A DNA stretch of 64,000 bases, from assembly GCF_003026285.1 (NCBI RefSeq), contig NZ_PYOD01000001.1, positions 620,001 through 684,000 on the forward strand, read 5' to 3'. The notes under the pieces are model-generated. The model did no database searches. It was given only the letters and a program-made list of their open reading frames with translations, and was not told the origin of the DNA. Both the position numbers and the translations under genes were made by a program. The DNA is from Photobacterium profundum (lineage in GTDB: Bacteria; Pseudomonadota; Gammaproteobacteria; Enterobacterales; Vibrionaceae). This document shows, piece by piece, positions 1-10,947 of the stretch (positions are counted from its first letter, which is position 1; each line of letters starts with the position of its first letter).

Positions 1-3000
1 GAACCAACCCTTTGGGTGCATAATACGCATCGCCCTGATCAGCCGATGTATCAAGTACAAGCTTGTCAGAATCTAAATCTGGTAGCGTCGGTAAGATGGG
101 GTTGGTGGTATTGTTTTGGCTATCGATAATCGCAGTATTCGCATCAATAGTGCCTAACGCATTGTCTTTTATTTGGGCTTTTATGGTGAAAGTGATCCCT
201 TCTTTTGGTGCAATATCAGCTTCAATATCCAAGTTATCTGTTGGTGAATAATTAGGTAAATAGGTATCTTTCTCGAGATCGGAACCTCGGCTAATTACAT
301 GGGTAACGACCCAAGAAGAGAACGCGGTTTCTGTCTTATCACCAGCAAGTTCAACCATGATTTTGCTTATTTCATCTTTCATGGTGATGTTATTCGCCCA
401 ACCGTCAGATTGGTTATCCACTGTTATTTGGTATTCAACTTCATCACCCGGTAAATAATGGGTGTCCTTTGAATATGTCACCCCACCTACTGATACAATC
501 GTTTTATGATGTTCTACTTGCTTAGGCTGCGGGTCTAACACCGCCGTTGCAGATAAGCTACGATTATCTCGTGATAACCCTTTCGATGCTTTCAAGTGAG
601 CAGTATTGGTAATTTGGCCCAACGCTGTATCGCGAATAGCGGCTTTCACCGTAAATTCAATGTAACCAAGTGGTGCAATATCGATATCGGTATCAATATC
701 AACATTATTCCCCCCCGTAAAACCGTCTACATTAGTAATACCACTTGATTGATCAATAGATACACTCCATAACATAAACGGATTAGCCGTTGGGTTCTCT
801 TTGCCACTACCAGACAGTTCAGCAATATCGGTGGTGATTGACGACAGAATATCGGAGAGGTGTTGATTGTAGATAGTACCCTGCTTGGTATTTTCAAGGC
901 GGATCTTATACACAACATCTTGGCTTGGTAGATATTGAGAAATAGTCTTGCCTGCTGAGTCAAACACTGCTTTTTTTAGAGTCACATTCGCTGGCAGCAT
1001 TGTTGAAACAGGAGAGATCTTTTCTAACCCATAAACATCAACGGTATTGCTAAAGTCGCCCACCGCTTTATCACTGATTTGAGCTTTGATAATGTAATCG
1101 ACAAACCCGTCGTGACCAAGATCGGCAAGAGTATCGATATCATGGTCATCGCTGGTTGAGCCAGCATTAGACACACTGCCAGAATCTGTTTCTGTTGTTA
1201 TCTGCCAGTGAGTAAAAGCTTGACCTGTCGTATTATCAAAATAATCTGTTTCAATACTTTCTATGGCATCTTTCACCGGAATATCAGCAATATTACTGCT
1301 ACTGTTATTTTGGATATGAATACGGTATTCAACGCTGCCACCCGGCATGTATCCATTGTTGTTTGGCAGCTTAGCGCCATCGGTATCGTAATACGCAACA
1401 ATCTCTTTGCTGACATCGTACTGGCGGGTTTCAGGGCGAGTCGTCACACTGGTCGTATTATCATTAACATTTAGGACATTCAGAATGTCACCAGCAGCCG
1501 TTTCTGCAACTGTCGCTGTTACGTGATAAACGAATTTACCCCCGAGCGGGATATCTGCCGTTGTCTTAAGATCGTGATTGTCGCTATAACTTCCTGGTGA
1601 AGCGAACGGTTTGAAATCACCAGAATATACTGGTTTTATGGTCCATTCAGTGAATGCTTTAATTAGGTTGCTATTAACATCTGTCACTTCCACAGATGAA
1701 ATAGCATCTTCAATATTCACATCCTGTGCATGCGCCTTGCCCGTATTCTCGACGGTCAGTAAATACTCTAGTGTTTTGCCCGGTGCATAGTTCGCTTCAA
1801 CTGTTTCTTTCTTATATTCAATCTGTGCTGCATAGGGCTTCACAATTAAGCCATCATTATTGATCTCACCAATGGCATCATCACGTACTGTACCAGTAAT
1901 GGTGTAAACCACCTTATCGTTTGGCGCAACGTCAATAATAGTATCTAAATCGGTATTGTCTTTTACAACACCATCCAATGCTCCATCTGTCGAGCCGCCA
2001 TCTTTAGGATTTGCATCTTCTATCGCAACATCAACAGTAAACTGTGGGTGGGTAGGATCATCGTCGGTGGCAAAAGGGTTACCTTCACCGCCGTTTAATA
2101 ACGTAACGCGTAATTTGCTGATCTCATCTTGAATAGCAACGTTGTTAAAATAGCCTAACGCCGATGATGCAGTAATGGTATACGTGACTTTATCACCGGG
2201 CTTATACATCGCGGGGGATACTTTACGAATCACTGCCCCACCTGATTCCGCACGATGGTTTTGCACTTTTGCAAACGCTTTATACGTTTGCTTTTTGCCA
2301 TTGCGATCTATCGAAACAACATTCAGATACGCAATGTTTTCGAGGGTATCTTCAATGACATTGTCTTTCACAATAGTGGTTATACGATAAACCGCTTCAG
2401 CTCCCGGCTGTAGCGCTATGTGATCATTTAAATCAGTTGTACTACCCGGCGGTATGATTTGTTCGCTAGTTGATCCTATCGTTCGCTCTACTCCCCAGCT
2501 TTCAAACGCTGTGTCTTCATTAGAATCAGGATAATGAGCGTCTTTATCATTCGCAGTTTTTACCCCCATAGTCGATAAACCATCAACAACGGATACATCA
2601 TTCATTTCTTTATCAGAATGATTAGTTACCGACACCACATATACATGTTCCTGACCTGGGTGGTAGTAAACCTGCTCTGAATACTTATCAATACTGACAC
2701 TGATATCTTTCTCTGGTTCGTCGATATCCGCTGACTCATCAAACTCACGATTGTTTTGATTGTCATATACTTTCACTGTATTGGTGATTTTTCCGCGATC
2801 GAGAAGACTATTAATGACAGTGCCAGTTACCTCAAAGGTAATTTTAGAATGAGGGGCAATATCGACCTGTGTATCAATATTGTCAGTGGTTTTGACTGAC
2901 TTGAATTCTTGATCAACACGCGTACCTAAGCCTGTTTTTTTATAATCTATTTTCCACTCATCAAATAAACCCAGCGAGGCGATATCATCAAACACAGTAG

Positions 3001-5767
3001 TGTCATTTGCATAACCATCACCAATATTTTCAATCACAATGGTGTAAGTGACCTCTTCACCTACAACGTAATAAGGCTGATTTACAACTTTGGTAACACG
3101 TAGGTTAGGCATTTTAGGATGAGTGACAGCATCATCAGTCACATCATCAGCCTCTAATTTGGCATTGGCTGAATTTGAAAATGTGCCCCAAATTATATGA
3201 TCTTGTGTACGATCTTTTAAGTGAGCAACCACGGTATAAGTAATTTTCCCGCGGGCTGGAATATCAGCTTTAACATCAAGGTTCTTATCCTTAACCAAAC
3301 CACTCATACCAGAATCAGCTTCATCACCTTCAGCAACCGCCGTAATCTCCCATGATTCAAACGGATTTTCGGCAGGGCCAAATTCTAAAAGATCAGCACG
3401 AATGCCTTCAATATCATCAACAACATGCACGCCTTTAGCAAAACCTGCATAGTCGCCATTCTTGACTTCAATCGTGTAGGTAAAGGTATTTTCAGAATCA
3501 CTGTACGTACCGAGATCAACATTTTTGCTGATGGAAATATCATGGATATACGGTGTAGAACCGACTTCTGAATTACCTCTATCACCAGCCGTCACTTTGT
3601 TGCGGATTTCACCGTTTACTTTCACATTCGTTTTAGCTGTAACGGTATATGTGACTATATCACCAGGATAAATAGTGGCATGGGTATTAATATTAGCGTT
3701 ATCACGAATGGAGCTATCCAAGTCAGGCTTAGTCGGATTGGTTGCCGCGCCCGAATTATTCGTCGCAGAGGCAGTTACCGTCCAGCTATCAAACGCCTTA
3801 ATATTGACACCATCAACGCTACTCGCCATTACATCCGAAATAGCGTCATCAACAGGAACATTAATCACATACCCTTGTGCTGGGTTTTCAATAGTGATGG
3901 TGTAGGTAAGGTTATCACCGGGAATAAATTGGGTTTTATCAACTGTTTTCTTTACTTGAATCTTGCCTTTTGGCATTTCAAGTCCTGATCCCCCCTCATC
4001 AATAGCATCACATCCAGGGGCATCATGAATATGGCCCACGCTATTTTCATTCACTAATGCTTCAATGTGGTAAACCACCTTGCCATTGGGCGCTAAGTCA
4101 GCCACAAATTCAAAATCACCACTTTGCTGGCTAGTTTTATTCGCGACCAAACCCGCATCAGTACCCTCACCAATTTCTTCAACACTCTTCACTTTCCAGC
4201 CAGAAAATGCATCTGATGTAGAACCATCTGCTTGTTCTGTTTGCACACAGGTTGTGAGGTTATCCACCATGGTGACATTGTTCGCAAATTTAGTGCTGTC
4301 ACTATTTTCAACCGTGATGTCATAAGGCACCCACTGGCCGGGAGAATATTGGGTTGCCGTGGTCTTTTTACTTGCTAATGCGGTATCTAATACATCTAGA
4401 TTAGTCGAAGTGGCAACATCAGAAATGGCGACTTGAGCACTCGTACTATCATTGACTTGGGCTGTATTATCTATAGGAGAGATCGATACCGACTTTGTAA
4501 CCGCTTTAATGGTGTATTTAATCGATTCATTTGGTGCAATAGAGACCATATCATCCAAATCGACATCCGAGACTTCACCCGCTAGCTTTAATGCAGATTG
4601 ACTGTTGGCCCCTATCGACGCCACTTTTACCGTCCAGCTCTGAAATGGGTTAGCACCCACATCTGTGTGATCATGCTTAGCTGATGCATCATTAGCTAAC
4701 AACGATGAAATATCACTAACCGCATCTTTAACTTGATATTGGTACGCAATGCCGCGACCTGAATTTGATGCGGTAATGGTATACGTCAGCTCATCACCTA
4801 CCTGATAATCATTTTTCTTATCAACAGTTTTCGTAATAGAAAGGTTAGGTTTGGCAGGATTTATAACAATAGCGTTTGAAGGGTTAGTTACTGAGTGGGC
4901 TGTCGCTTCTGCCGTATTATCAATAGAAGAAACAATATCAAGCGCAACGGTTGCCTTAATTTGGTATTCAACCCATCCACCGGTATCAATACTTACATTC
5001 GTTGCACTTAAATTACCAGATGAATTAAAACTACCGACATTTGACAACGAGCCGGATTTTGAAGCAGTAATTGAAGTAGAAGAAAAAGCAGGAACAGAGA
5101 GACCGTCAATCGAGGTTGCTTCAATAGCCATAACGGCATCAGCTACTGTCATACCTTTGATAAGCGATGCGCCGTTATTATCAATATGGACTTGATAAGT
5201 AATCACTTCGCCTGGTGCAAAATCCCCTTCGGTTACAGCTTTACTGACTGAAAAATCGTATTGAACACGCTTAACAGAAACAACATTAGACTCAATCGTC
5301 TCATGAGGGGCGGCAGTAATAAAAGAGCCGCTCACATCAATACGACCAACAACGTCATCAGCAACCCTTGCTGTAAGGTGGTAGGTAATCGTATCACCAG
5401 CTGCTAACGTCACATTTTGAGCATATAGATTACCCGAGGTAGAAAAATCACCAACGGAAGATTTAGCAGAAGAGGCATTAGCTGAAATTGACACTGCAGA
5501 GAAGGCTTTGCCTTTTCCCCCACTATCAATGTCTGCTAAAACAGCAAGTAAATCACTTTTAACTTCAATGCTTTCTACGCCGCGTCTCGCTGAATTAGTG
5601 ACAACTAACTTATAATCAATATTATCGTCATTATCATATTTTGCACTAGTACTTGAGAGCGAAATAGCCACATTACTGCTGGCAGCAAAAACATGACCTG
5701 AAAAAATGACAGACAAAAGAAAAATACACAGGGGGATAAACCTGATTTGAGCTAAACCGTTATTCAT
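1..5767 (-). CDS. Giant secreted DUF11-like repeat protein (5' part; continues off left edge)
   Basis: Open for at least 1,922 codons from the ATG at 5767 to the window edge; no stop in this frame at the places I read. The N-terminus is a signal peptide (hydrophobic run LCIFLLSVIFSG, likely cleavage after VFA near residue 28). The rest is about 14 tandem units of roughly 140-155 residues. Each has an opening like YxxGDxxTYTIxxxN, a middle like VxDxIS...F..WxV, and a closing like DIAPxxxIxYTIxAxVxDxxxGxIxNTA. Units begin near 5767, 5260, 4850, 4395, 3975, 3560, 3115, 2720, 2270, 1835, 1430, 1000, 525 and 60. This resembles the DUF11 / conserved-repeat beta-sandwich family of surface proteins. 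Cysteines are rare; two lie about 75 residues apart in the fourth unit and could form a disulfide. Adhesion or surface-layer function is only a guess; the C-terminus (anchor or secretion signal) is outside the window. Confidence 0.85.
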   Translation of the reverse strand, partial: MNNGLAQIRFIPLCIFLLSVIFSGHVFAASSNVAISLSSTSAKYDNDDNIDYKLVVTNSARRGVESIEVKSDLLAVLADIDSGGKGKAFSAVSISANASSAKSSVGDFSTSGNLYAQNVTLAAGDTITYHLTARVADDVVGRIDVSGSFITAAPHETIESNVVSVKRVQYDFSVSKAVTEGDFAPGEVITYQVHIDNNGASLIKGMTVADAVMAIEATSIDGLSVPAFSSTSITASKSGSLSNVGSFNSSGNLSATNVSIDTGGWVEYQIKATVALDIVSSIDNTAEATAHSVTNPSNAIVINPAKPNLSITKTVDKKNDYQVGDELTYTITASNSGRGIAYQYQVKDAVSDISSLLANDASAKHDHTDVGANPFQSWTVKVASIGANSQSALKLAGEVSDVDLDDMVSIAPNESIKYTIKAVTKSVSISPIDNTAQVNDSTSAQVAISDVATSTNLDVLDTALASKKTTATQYSPGQWVPYDITVENSDSTKFANNVTMVDNLTTCVQTEQADGSTSDAFSGWKVKSVEEIGEGTDAGLVANKTSQQSGDFEFVADLAPNGKVVYHIEALVNENSVGHIHDAPGCDAIDEGGSGLEMPKGKIQVKKTVDKTQFIPGDNLTYTITIENPAQGYVINVPVDDAISDVMASSVDGVNIKAFDSWTVTASATNNSGAATNPTKPDLDSSIRDNANINTHATIYPGDIVTYTVTAKTNVKVNGEIRNKVTAGDRGNSEVGSTPYIHDISISKNVDLGTYSDSENTFTYTIEVKNGDYAGFAKGVHVVDDIEGIRADLLEFGPAENPFESWEITAVAEGDEADSGMSGLVKDKNLDVKADIPARGKITYTVVAHLKDRTQDHIIWGTFSNSANAKLEADDVTDDAVTHPKMPNLRVTKVVNQPYYVVGEEVTYTIVIENIGDGYANDTTVFDDIASLGLFDEWKIDYKKTGLGTRVDQEFKSVKTTDNIDTQVDIAPHSKITFEVTGTVINSLLDRGKITNTVKVYDNQNNREFDESADIDEPEKDISVSIDKYSEQVYYHPGQEHVYVVSVTNHSDKEMNDVSVVDGLSTMGVKTANDKDAHYPDSNEDTAFESWGVERTIGSTSEQIIPPGSTTDLNDHIALQPGAEAVYRITTIVKDNVIEDTLENIAYLNVVSIDRNGKKQTYKAFAKVQNHRAESGGAVIRKVSPAMYKPGDKVTYTITASSALGYFNNVAIQDEISKLRVTLLNGGEGNPFATDDDPTHPQFTVDVAIEDANPKDGGSTDGALDGVVKDNTDLDTIIDVAPNDKVVYTITGTVRDDAIGEINNDGLIVKPYAAQIEYKKETVEANYAPGKTLEYLLTVENTGKAHAQDVNIEDAISSVEVTDVNSNLIKAFTEWTIKPVYSGDFKPFASPGSYSDNHDLKTTADIPLGGKFVYHVTATVAETAAGDILNVLNVNDNTTSVTTRPETRQYDVSKEIVAYYDTDGAKLPNNNGYMPGGSVEYRIHIQNNSSSNIADIPVKDAIESIETDYFDNTTGQAFTHWQITTETDSGSVSNAGSTSDDHDIDTLADLGHDGFVDYIIKAQISDKAVGDFSNTVDVYGLEKISPVSTMLPANVTLKKAVFDSAGKTISQYLPSQDVVYKIRLENTKQGTIYNQHLSDILSSITTDIAELSGSGKENPTANPFMLWSVSIDQSSGITNVDGFTGGNNVDIDTDIDIAPLGYIEFTVKAAIRDTALGQITNTAHLKASKGLSRDNRSLSATAVLDPQPKQVEHHKTIVSVGGVTYSKDTHYLPGDEVEYQITVDNQSDGWANNITMKDEISKIMVELAGDKTETAFSSWVVTHVISRGSDLEKDTYLPNYSPTDNLDIEADIAPKEGITFTIKAQIKDNALGTIDANTAIIDSQNNTTNPILPTLPDLDSDKLVLDTSADQGDAYYAPKGLV

Positions 5768-6325
5768 AGACTTGCTGCTGACCTTGCTTCGTTATATTTT
5801 GTTTTAACGAACACATGCCTACGCTTCATATCAGGCATTAAGATCGTCAAATTTGGTCAAAGCCTAACAAGTCAATAATTTGGCGTTAAATAATAAAAGC
5901 TCGGAAAAAATCACTTCGGTATTTTATCTTCACTCATTTTCTAAATAATAAATTTACTTTTTACCCTATCATGCTTTCCTAATTGCTCGATCACTATGGT
6001 TTAGCAGCTTAAGCCTCAAAAATAAAAGTATCGAACATTGCCCCCTATATCTGGGCAATAATACCAACATCAAAAAAACAAATAAAAAACATAAGGTTAA
6101 ACTGAAAATCAGGAAAATTCAGATCCAAATAACTCTACCTTCAAAATAAATTCAGCTATAAACATTCAGTTTCGACACAAAAACAAATCAAAAAAAACCA
6201 ATAAGCACTGTTCTCTTCCACCAGGAATAAGGCTTAAAAAACACCCATCCTTCAATGATTTTTTATCTAGCATGATGCGCTTTGCGCTATAATCGGCACT
6301 AAGCTCAATAATTAATAGTTTGAAC
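5768..6325. other. AT-rich intergenic region between divergent genes
   Basis: Spacer of about 560 bp between the divergently transcribed repeat protein and roxA. It must hold both promoters, but I see no convincing operator, terminator or coding sequence. A 75-codon minus-strand frame overlapping roxA looks like chance. Confidence 0.5.
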
Positions 6326-7459
6326 ATGTACCAATTAACCTTCTCGTTTGAAGAATTTCTTGCCGAGTTTTGGCAGAAAAAGCCTGTTGTCATAAAAGGT
6401 GGTTTTAAAGATTTCGTCGACCCAATCAGCCCTGATGAACTTGCAGGATTGGCGATGGAAGAAGACGTCGATTCCCGTTATATCGCAAGAAACGGCGAAG
6501 AGTGGGACGTTCGTCATGGTCCTTTATCTTTTGACAATACACCTGAAGATCACTGGTCATTCATAGTTCAAGCTGCGAATCATTGGCATGAAGGTGCTGC
6601 TCGCTTAGTTACACCATTTCGTCAATTACCAAACTGGTTACTTGATGATTTAATGATCAGCTATTCAACGCCGGGTGGTGGTGTTGGCCCACACATTGAT
6701 CAATATGATGTATTCATTACCCAAGGTTCAGGTAAGCGTCATTGGCGAGTTGGTCCTAAAAAAGATGATTATGAAGAAGAATTCCGCCATCCGGAACTTC
6801 GTCAAATCAAAGGCTTTGAGCCAATCATTGACGAAGTAATGGAACCTGGTGATATTTTATATATCCCCCCAGGGTTTCCACACGACGGTTACGCAATAGA
6901 AACATCCATGAGCTTTTCTGTTGGCTTTCGCTCACCTAAGAAACAAGAATTATTAAGTAGCTTTGCTGATTTCGTTATTTCTAACGATATTGGGGATGTG
7001 CATTACCACAACCCTTCAATTCCTGCGCGTAAAAATTGCGGAGCAATTTTAGAAGCGGAATGTAATGATCTTGAAGCAATGATGCGAAGCTTATTGGATC
7101 ACCCTAATTTAATGAAACAATGGATGGGGGAACATCTAAGCCACAGCCGTCATGAACTTGATATCATTTCATCAGAGCCGCCTTGGCAAAAAAATGAAAC
7201 CTATCAGTTTTTAGAAGATGGTGAAGAGTTCAAACGTTTAGGTGGTTTACGGGCTTTTTACCACCCAGAACAACCTAATGTTCTTTACATCAATGGTGAA
7301 AAATTCGAACTACCAGAAGAATGTTCAGAAGCTGCTAAATGCCTATGTGATGAAGAACAAGTCAGTTTACCTTTACTTGGGAAACAGCTTGATCACCCCG
7401 CATTTTTAGCAATGCTGACACAACTTATCAATATGGGTTATTGGTATCCCGTTGAATAA
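6326..7459 (+). CDS. roxA: 50S ribosomal protein uL16 arginine 3-hydroxylase (cupin/JmjC oxygenase)
   Basis: Matches E. coli YcfD/RoxA along its length (377 aa), sharing blocks such as PISPDELAGLAME, DDLMIS and PGGGVGPH. The enzyme is an Fe(II)/2-oxoglutarate-dependent oxygenase of the JmjC type that hydroxylates an arginine in ribosomal protein uL16 in the cytoplasm. The iron triad is visible: H123 and D125 in the HIDQYDVF motif, and H186 in the GFPHDG motif. The C-terminal part corresponds to the dimerisation and winged-helix region. The start is placed at the ATG at 6326; a TTG two codons earlier is in frame but less likely. A stem-loop terminator follows directly, so it is probably monocistronic. 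Confidence 0.95.
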   Translation: MYQLTFSFEEFLAEFWQKKPVVIKGGFKDFVDPISPDELAGLAMEEDVDSRYIARNGEEWDVRHGPLSFDNTPEDHWSFIVQAANHWHEGAARLVTPFRQLPNWLLDDLMISYSTPGGGVGPHIDQYDVFITQGSGKRHWRVGPKKDDYEEEFRHPELRQIKGFEPIIDEVMEPGDILYIPPGFPHDGYAIETSMSFSVGFRSPKKQELLSSFADFVISNDIGDVHYHNPSIPARKNCGAILEAECNDLEAMMRSLLDHPNLMKQWMGEHLSHSRHELDIISSEPPWQKNETYQFLEDGEEFKRLGGLRAFYHPEQPNVLYINGEKFELPEECSEAAKCLCDEEQVSLPLLGKQLDHPAFLAMLTQLINMGYWYPVE

Positions 7460-7482
7460 GAAGCAGTAATTATTTAATTTTG

Positions 7483-7509
7483 CACCAAACAAAATGTTTG
7501 GTGTTCTTT
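7483..7509 (+). terminator. Rho-independent terminator of roxA
   Basis: Perfect 9-bp stem (caccaaaca at 7483-7491, tgtttggtg at 7495-7503) with a 3-nt loop, followed by ttcttt. Confidence 0.75.
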
Positions 7510-7591
7510 ATTTGCAACTTTGATTCTATCCTCTCGCTCTAATTATCCCAGTTACACTTCACCTCTGTGCTTAGAAGCAACGCATTGAGCA

Positions 7592-7622
7592 ATAAAAAAC
7601 GTCAGCTAGGCTGACGTTTTGG
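7592..7622 (-). terminator. Bidirectional terminator downstream of the chemoreceptor gene
   Basis: Stem acgtcagc (7599-7606) / gctgacgt (7610-7617), flanked by A-run and T-run on the two sides, so it can act on both strands. It sits 31 nt beyond the stop of the minus-strand chemoreceptor. Confidence 0.8.
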
Positions 7623-7652
7623 TGAAAACAGAAAAGATACCAACAACAATAC

Positions 7653-9788
7653 CTACACTTTAAATTGACTCGCGAGCGCTTTCTGGCGTTCTGAGATCTC
7701 CGTCAAACACTGCCCTATATCTGCAGAGCTTTCGGCATGCATTAAGATACCCTCACTCAGCTCGCGAATATTAGATACATTACGATTCACTTCACCAGAA
7801 ACAGCTTGCTGCTCTTCTGCAGCCCGCATTATTTGTTCATTCATGGCTTGAATCGCACCAACGGATTCCGTAATTTGGCTTAAACTATCAACCGCTTTAC
7901 TCACCTGCTCTGCCGTATCACCTGCTAGTTGGTTTCCTTCATCAATTGCACCAACAACACTGCGCGTACCTTGTTGCAAATCGTCAATTACGGTATGAAT
8001 TTGTCCAACAGAATCTTTTGTTCTGCTGGCGAGCAAACGCACTTCATCAGCTACAACGGCAAAGCCTCGCCCTTGCTCTCCTGCACGCGCAGCTTCTATC
8101 GCGGCATTTAATGCTAATAAATTCGTTTGCTCAGAAATACCTTCAATCACCTTTAATATCTCATTGATATTCTCACTATTGCTTTCTAGCTCTTTAGCAA
8201 TAGGTACCGCACTGTCCATGCGGTTAACAAGACTTGCCATTAAGCCTGCTGATAACTGTATAACCTGCTGCCCTTCTTGCGCTGCACTAGCTGCTTTTTT
8301 TGCAGCGTCGACAGCTGTTTCAGTGTGGCTGACGACTTGAGCTGATGTTTGGGTCATTTCTTCTGATGCCGTTGCAACCATGTCAACTTCTTTAAATTGT
8401 GATTCACTACCATCACGAGTATTGCTGGCAACATAAGCGGCTTCACCTGCTGTTTTACTCACTTCTTCTACCGTCACAACAACCTGACCAATTGTATCTT
8501 GCAGCTTATCAAGGAATCGATTGAACCAAGTTGCTAACTCTCCAACTTCGTCTTGTTGAGTAACGGCGATACGTTGCGTTAAATCGCCTTCGCCACATGC
8601 TATTTCTTTTAGGCTTTCGATAACTTGTTTAATCGGCGCGACTAACCGTGATGCTGCAAATAGCACTACTAAGATGCCAAAACCACCGATCAGTACACTC
8701 GCGATAATTTGAATATTTGATGATACAGAACGCTGGGCTTGAATCGCGCTGTCTAATGCTATTGCTTCTTCTAATACTTGCTCAGCAGGAAGTTGAACTG
8801 TAATACCCCATGTGGTGTTACCCAGCATTACAGGTGTATACGCTAATAACGTTTGTTGGTTATCACTCCAACCAATAAAATCATCTCCCTGGCTTAACCA
8901 AGAAGATAACATTTCGGGCAATCCATCTTGCGGTGTATACCTATCACCTAATCGATTTGCATCTTGGTCCCACGCAACAACCGTACCGTCGTTACTTAAT
9001 AGACTAACTTTACCGACACCATTAAATAGATTGTTATCGACTTCATTAATAACGGACTGAAGGGTATTCAATTTAATATCGATTCCCATAATACCGATAG
9101 ATTTACCATCCACAATCAAAGGGGTGGTTATTGAACTGATTAGATGCCGTCCAGATTCTTCACTTGAAAAAGTAGGGTCCATCACACAAGTATTTTGAGA
9201 AAGTGCACTGCATGAGAAGATATCATTCGCTGCACGCCCTGCTGTATTCAAGCTGGTATTAACAATTTTCTCTTCAGTGAATACACGTTGAACGGCTTGC
9301 TGGTTTAATGACTTTGACCAGTAGGGTGCAAATCGCCCCATACTATTGGCACCAACATAATTAGCATCATGATAATTACTGTCTTCACCGTCTAACGCAT
9401 TGGGTTCAAATACCACGAATGCACTATAGATATTGGGGAAGTTATTGACCGAACGACGCAATAATTCATTAATTGAACCTCGAAGTTCTGCACTATTTGT
9501 ATAATTTTCTTCAGCATTAAACTTTAAAAATAAAACGCTTTGTGCCAACATTTCAGCTCTATAAGTGGCTTCATCCATATACTGTTGAACATATATAGCC
9601 TGACGTTCCGATTGTATTTTTACGAGCGATTCAGATTGATTACGCAAGGATGTGAACGTTTGCTCACTAACAAGTTGCTGGTTTTGACTTGAGAAATAAA
9701 ATGACAGCCCAGTTAATACGATTACTGTAAGTAGTATCCCTACTCCTGCCATCAGCGTGATTTTCCATTGCACAGAAAGTGAACGCAT
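7653..9788 (-). CDS. Methyl-accepting chemotaxis protein with periplasmic dCache sensor
   Basis: 711-aa transmembrane chemoreceptor. TM1 lies at about residues 10-30, a periplasmic double-Cache region at about 40-345 (with the STTPLIV and IGIMGIDI signatures), TM2 at about 360-382, HAMP at about 383-435, then a long coiled-coil signalling domain. The kinase-contact hairpin tip is intact ([20 protein letters not shown]). It senses a small extracellular ligand, often an amino acid in this class, and controls CheA. The ligand cannot be read from sequence. The gene stands alone, with its own terminator and a 170-bp gap from the opp operon, so it is not obviously coupled to peptide uptake. No C-terminal CheR-binding pentapeptide is seen. 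Confidence 0.93.
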   Translation of the reverse strand: MRSLSVQWKITLMAGVGILLTVIVLTGLSFYFSSQNQQLVSEQTFTSLRNQSESLVKIQSERQAIYVQQYMDEATYRAEMLAQSVLFLKFNAEENYTNSAELRGSINELLRRSVNNFPNIYSAFVVFEPNALDGEDSNYHDANYVGANSMGRFAPYWSKSLNQQAVQRVFTEEKIVNTSLNTAGRAANDIFSCSALSQNTCVMDPTFSSEESGRHLISSITTPLIVDGKSIGIMGIDIKLNTLQSVINEVDNNLFNGVGKVSLLSNDGTVVAWDQDANRLGDRYTPQDGLPEMLSSWLSQGDDFIGWSDNQQTLLAYTPVMLGNTTWGITVQLPAEQVLEEAIALDSAIQAQRSVSSNIQIIASVLIGGFGILVVLFAASRLVAPIKQVIESLKEIACGEGDLTQRIAVTQQDEVGELATWFNRFLDKLQDTIGQVVVTVEEVSKTAGEAAYVASNTRDGSESQFKEVDMVATASEEMTQTSAQVVSHTETAVDAAKKAASAAQEGQQVIQLSAGLMASLVNRMDSAVPIAKELESNSENINEILKVIEGISEQTNLLALNAAIEAARAGEQGRGFAVVADEVRLLASRTKDSVGQIHTVIDDLQQGTRSVVGAIDEGNQLAGDTAEQVSKAVDSLSQITESVGAIQAMNEQIMRAAEEQQAVSGEVNRNVSNIRELSEGILMHAESSADIGQCLTEISERQKALASQFKV

Positions 9789-9907
9789 ATAAACAATCCT
9801 TGTTTGTATTTGATACCAAAATGTAACGGTTATTTATTTAATTATCAATACGATAAAATATTAATTAAACATTTATATATTAACGAGATACGACATTTTT
9901 TTGACAT

Positions 9908-9934
9908 AAAAAAAGCGCGGTTTTGACACCGCGC
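9908..9934 (-). terminator. Terminator of the opp operon
   Basis: On the minus strand, a GC-rich stem (gcgcgg 9915-9920 / ccgcgc 9929-9934) is followed by seven T. A second small inverted repeat, gcctg/caggc at 9940-9952, lies between it and the oppF stop. Confidence 0.85.
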
Positions 9935-9957
9935 CTAAAGCCTGTCACAGGCTTGAA

Positions 9958-10947
9958 CTAGTAAGCTTTTAAACAAGATACGGCATGAACATCACCGCCT
10001 TGCAAGCCTGGCTTTGTTTGAGCACACTCATCAGAGGCTATTGGGCAACGCGTGCGGAATACACAACCTGATGGCGGATTAATAGGAGAAGGAAGCTCAC
10101 CTTCTAACAATTGAATTACTTTATTTTTTTCCAACTCAGGATCTGGAATAGGTACAGCAGACATTAATGCTTTGGTATATGGATGTTGTGGGTTAGCAAA
10201 TAGTGCATCACTTTCACCCATTTCAACCGCATTGCCTAAATACATCACCAAGACACGGTCAGAAATATGTTTCACTACCGACAAATCATGCGCAATAAAG
10301 ATTAAGCTTAAGCCCATTTCTTTTTGCAGCTCTTTTAGTAAGTTCACAACTTGTGCTTGAATTGATACATCAAGAGCTGAAACCGGTTCATCACAGATAA
10401 TCATCTTTGGCTTTAATACCAATGCACGCGCAATACCAATACGCTGGCACTGTCCACCAGAAAACTCATGAGGATAACGGTTGATCACGTTAGGCAATAG
10501 ACCCACTTTGGTCATCATAACTTTAACTTGCTCTTTCACGTCATCATCGTGTAAATCTGGATAGAACGCTTTTAATGGTTCCGCAATAATTTCGCCAACA
10601 GTCATGCGAGGGTTCAATGAAGCCAATGGATCTTGGAAAATCATTTGAATTTCTTTACGTTTTTCACGCATATTCGAATGGTTTAATTTTGTTAAATCTT
10701 GACCAAGCCAAACAACATTCCCATCAGTAGCTTCAACTAAACCAATAACGGCACGTGCAAATGTTGATTTACCACAACCAGATTCACCAACAACACCGAG
10801 TGTTTCACCTTCATATAAACGGATATCAACCCCATCGACAGCTTTCAGTTTCAATGGTTTGGTCCAAGGCCATCCTGATTTAGCGGCAATATTAAAGTGA
10901 ACTTTTAAATCTTTAATATCTAACAATAGATTTTTTTGTGCATTCAT
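9958..10947 (-). CDS. oppF: Oligopeptide ABC transporter ATP-binding protein OppF
   Basis: ATPase subunit of the oligopeptide importer. Walker A (GESGCGKST), Q-loop (FQDP), ABC signature (FSGGQ), Walker B (MIICDEP) and the switch histidine (IAHD) are present, with the C-terminal oligopeptide/dipeptide domain carrying clustered cysteines (CVFRTRCP) that bind an Fe-S cluster in related proteins. I place the start at the ATG at 10947, whose A is also the last base of the oppD stop (TAATG), which implies translational coupling; an in-frame GTG lies two codons upstream. Last gene of oppABCDF. Confidence 0.95.
   Translation of the reverse strand: MNAQKNLLLDIKDLKVHFNIAAKSGWPWTKPLKLKAVDGVDIRLYEGETLGVVGESGCGKSTFARAVIGLVEATDGNVVWLGQDLTKLNHSNMREKRKEIQMIFQDPLASLNPRMTVGEIIAEPLKAFYPDLHDDDVKEQVKVMMTKVGLLPNVINRYPHEFSGGQCQRIGIARALVLKPKMIICDEPVSALDVSIQAQVVNLLKELQKEMGLSLIFIAHDLSVVKHISDRVLVMYLGNAVEMGESDALFANPQHPYTKALMSAVPIPDPELEKNKVIQLLEGELPSPINPPSGCVFRTRCPIASDECAQTKPGLQGGDVHAVSCLKAY

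Noticed and set aside
1208..5195. Many short plus-strand ORFs within the first 5.2 kb
   Set aside because: All lie antisense to the continuous minus-strand repeat protein, whose translation shows repeated, conserved motifs; the plus-strand frames do not.
1..5767. DNA-level tandem repeat or CRISPR-like array
   Set aside because: The periodicity of about 430 bp is visible only at protein level; units are diverged in nucleotide sequence and there are no regular short repeats with unique spacers.
6166..6393. 75-codon minus-strand ORF overlapping the roxA start
   Set aside because: Antisense to well-supported roxA and lies mostly in promoter DNA.
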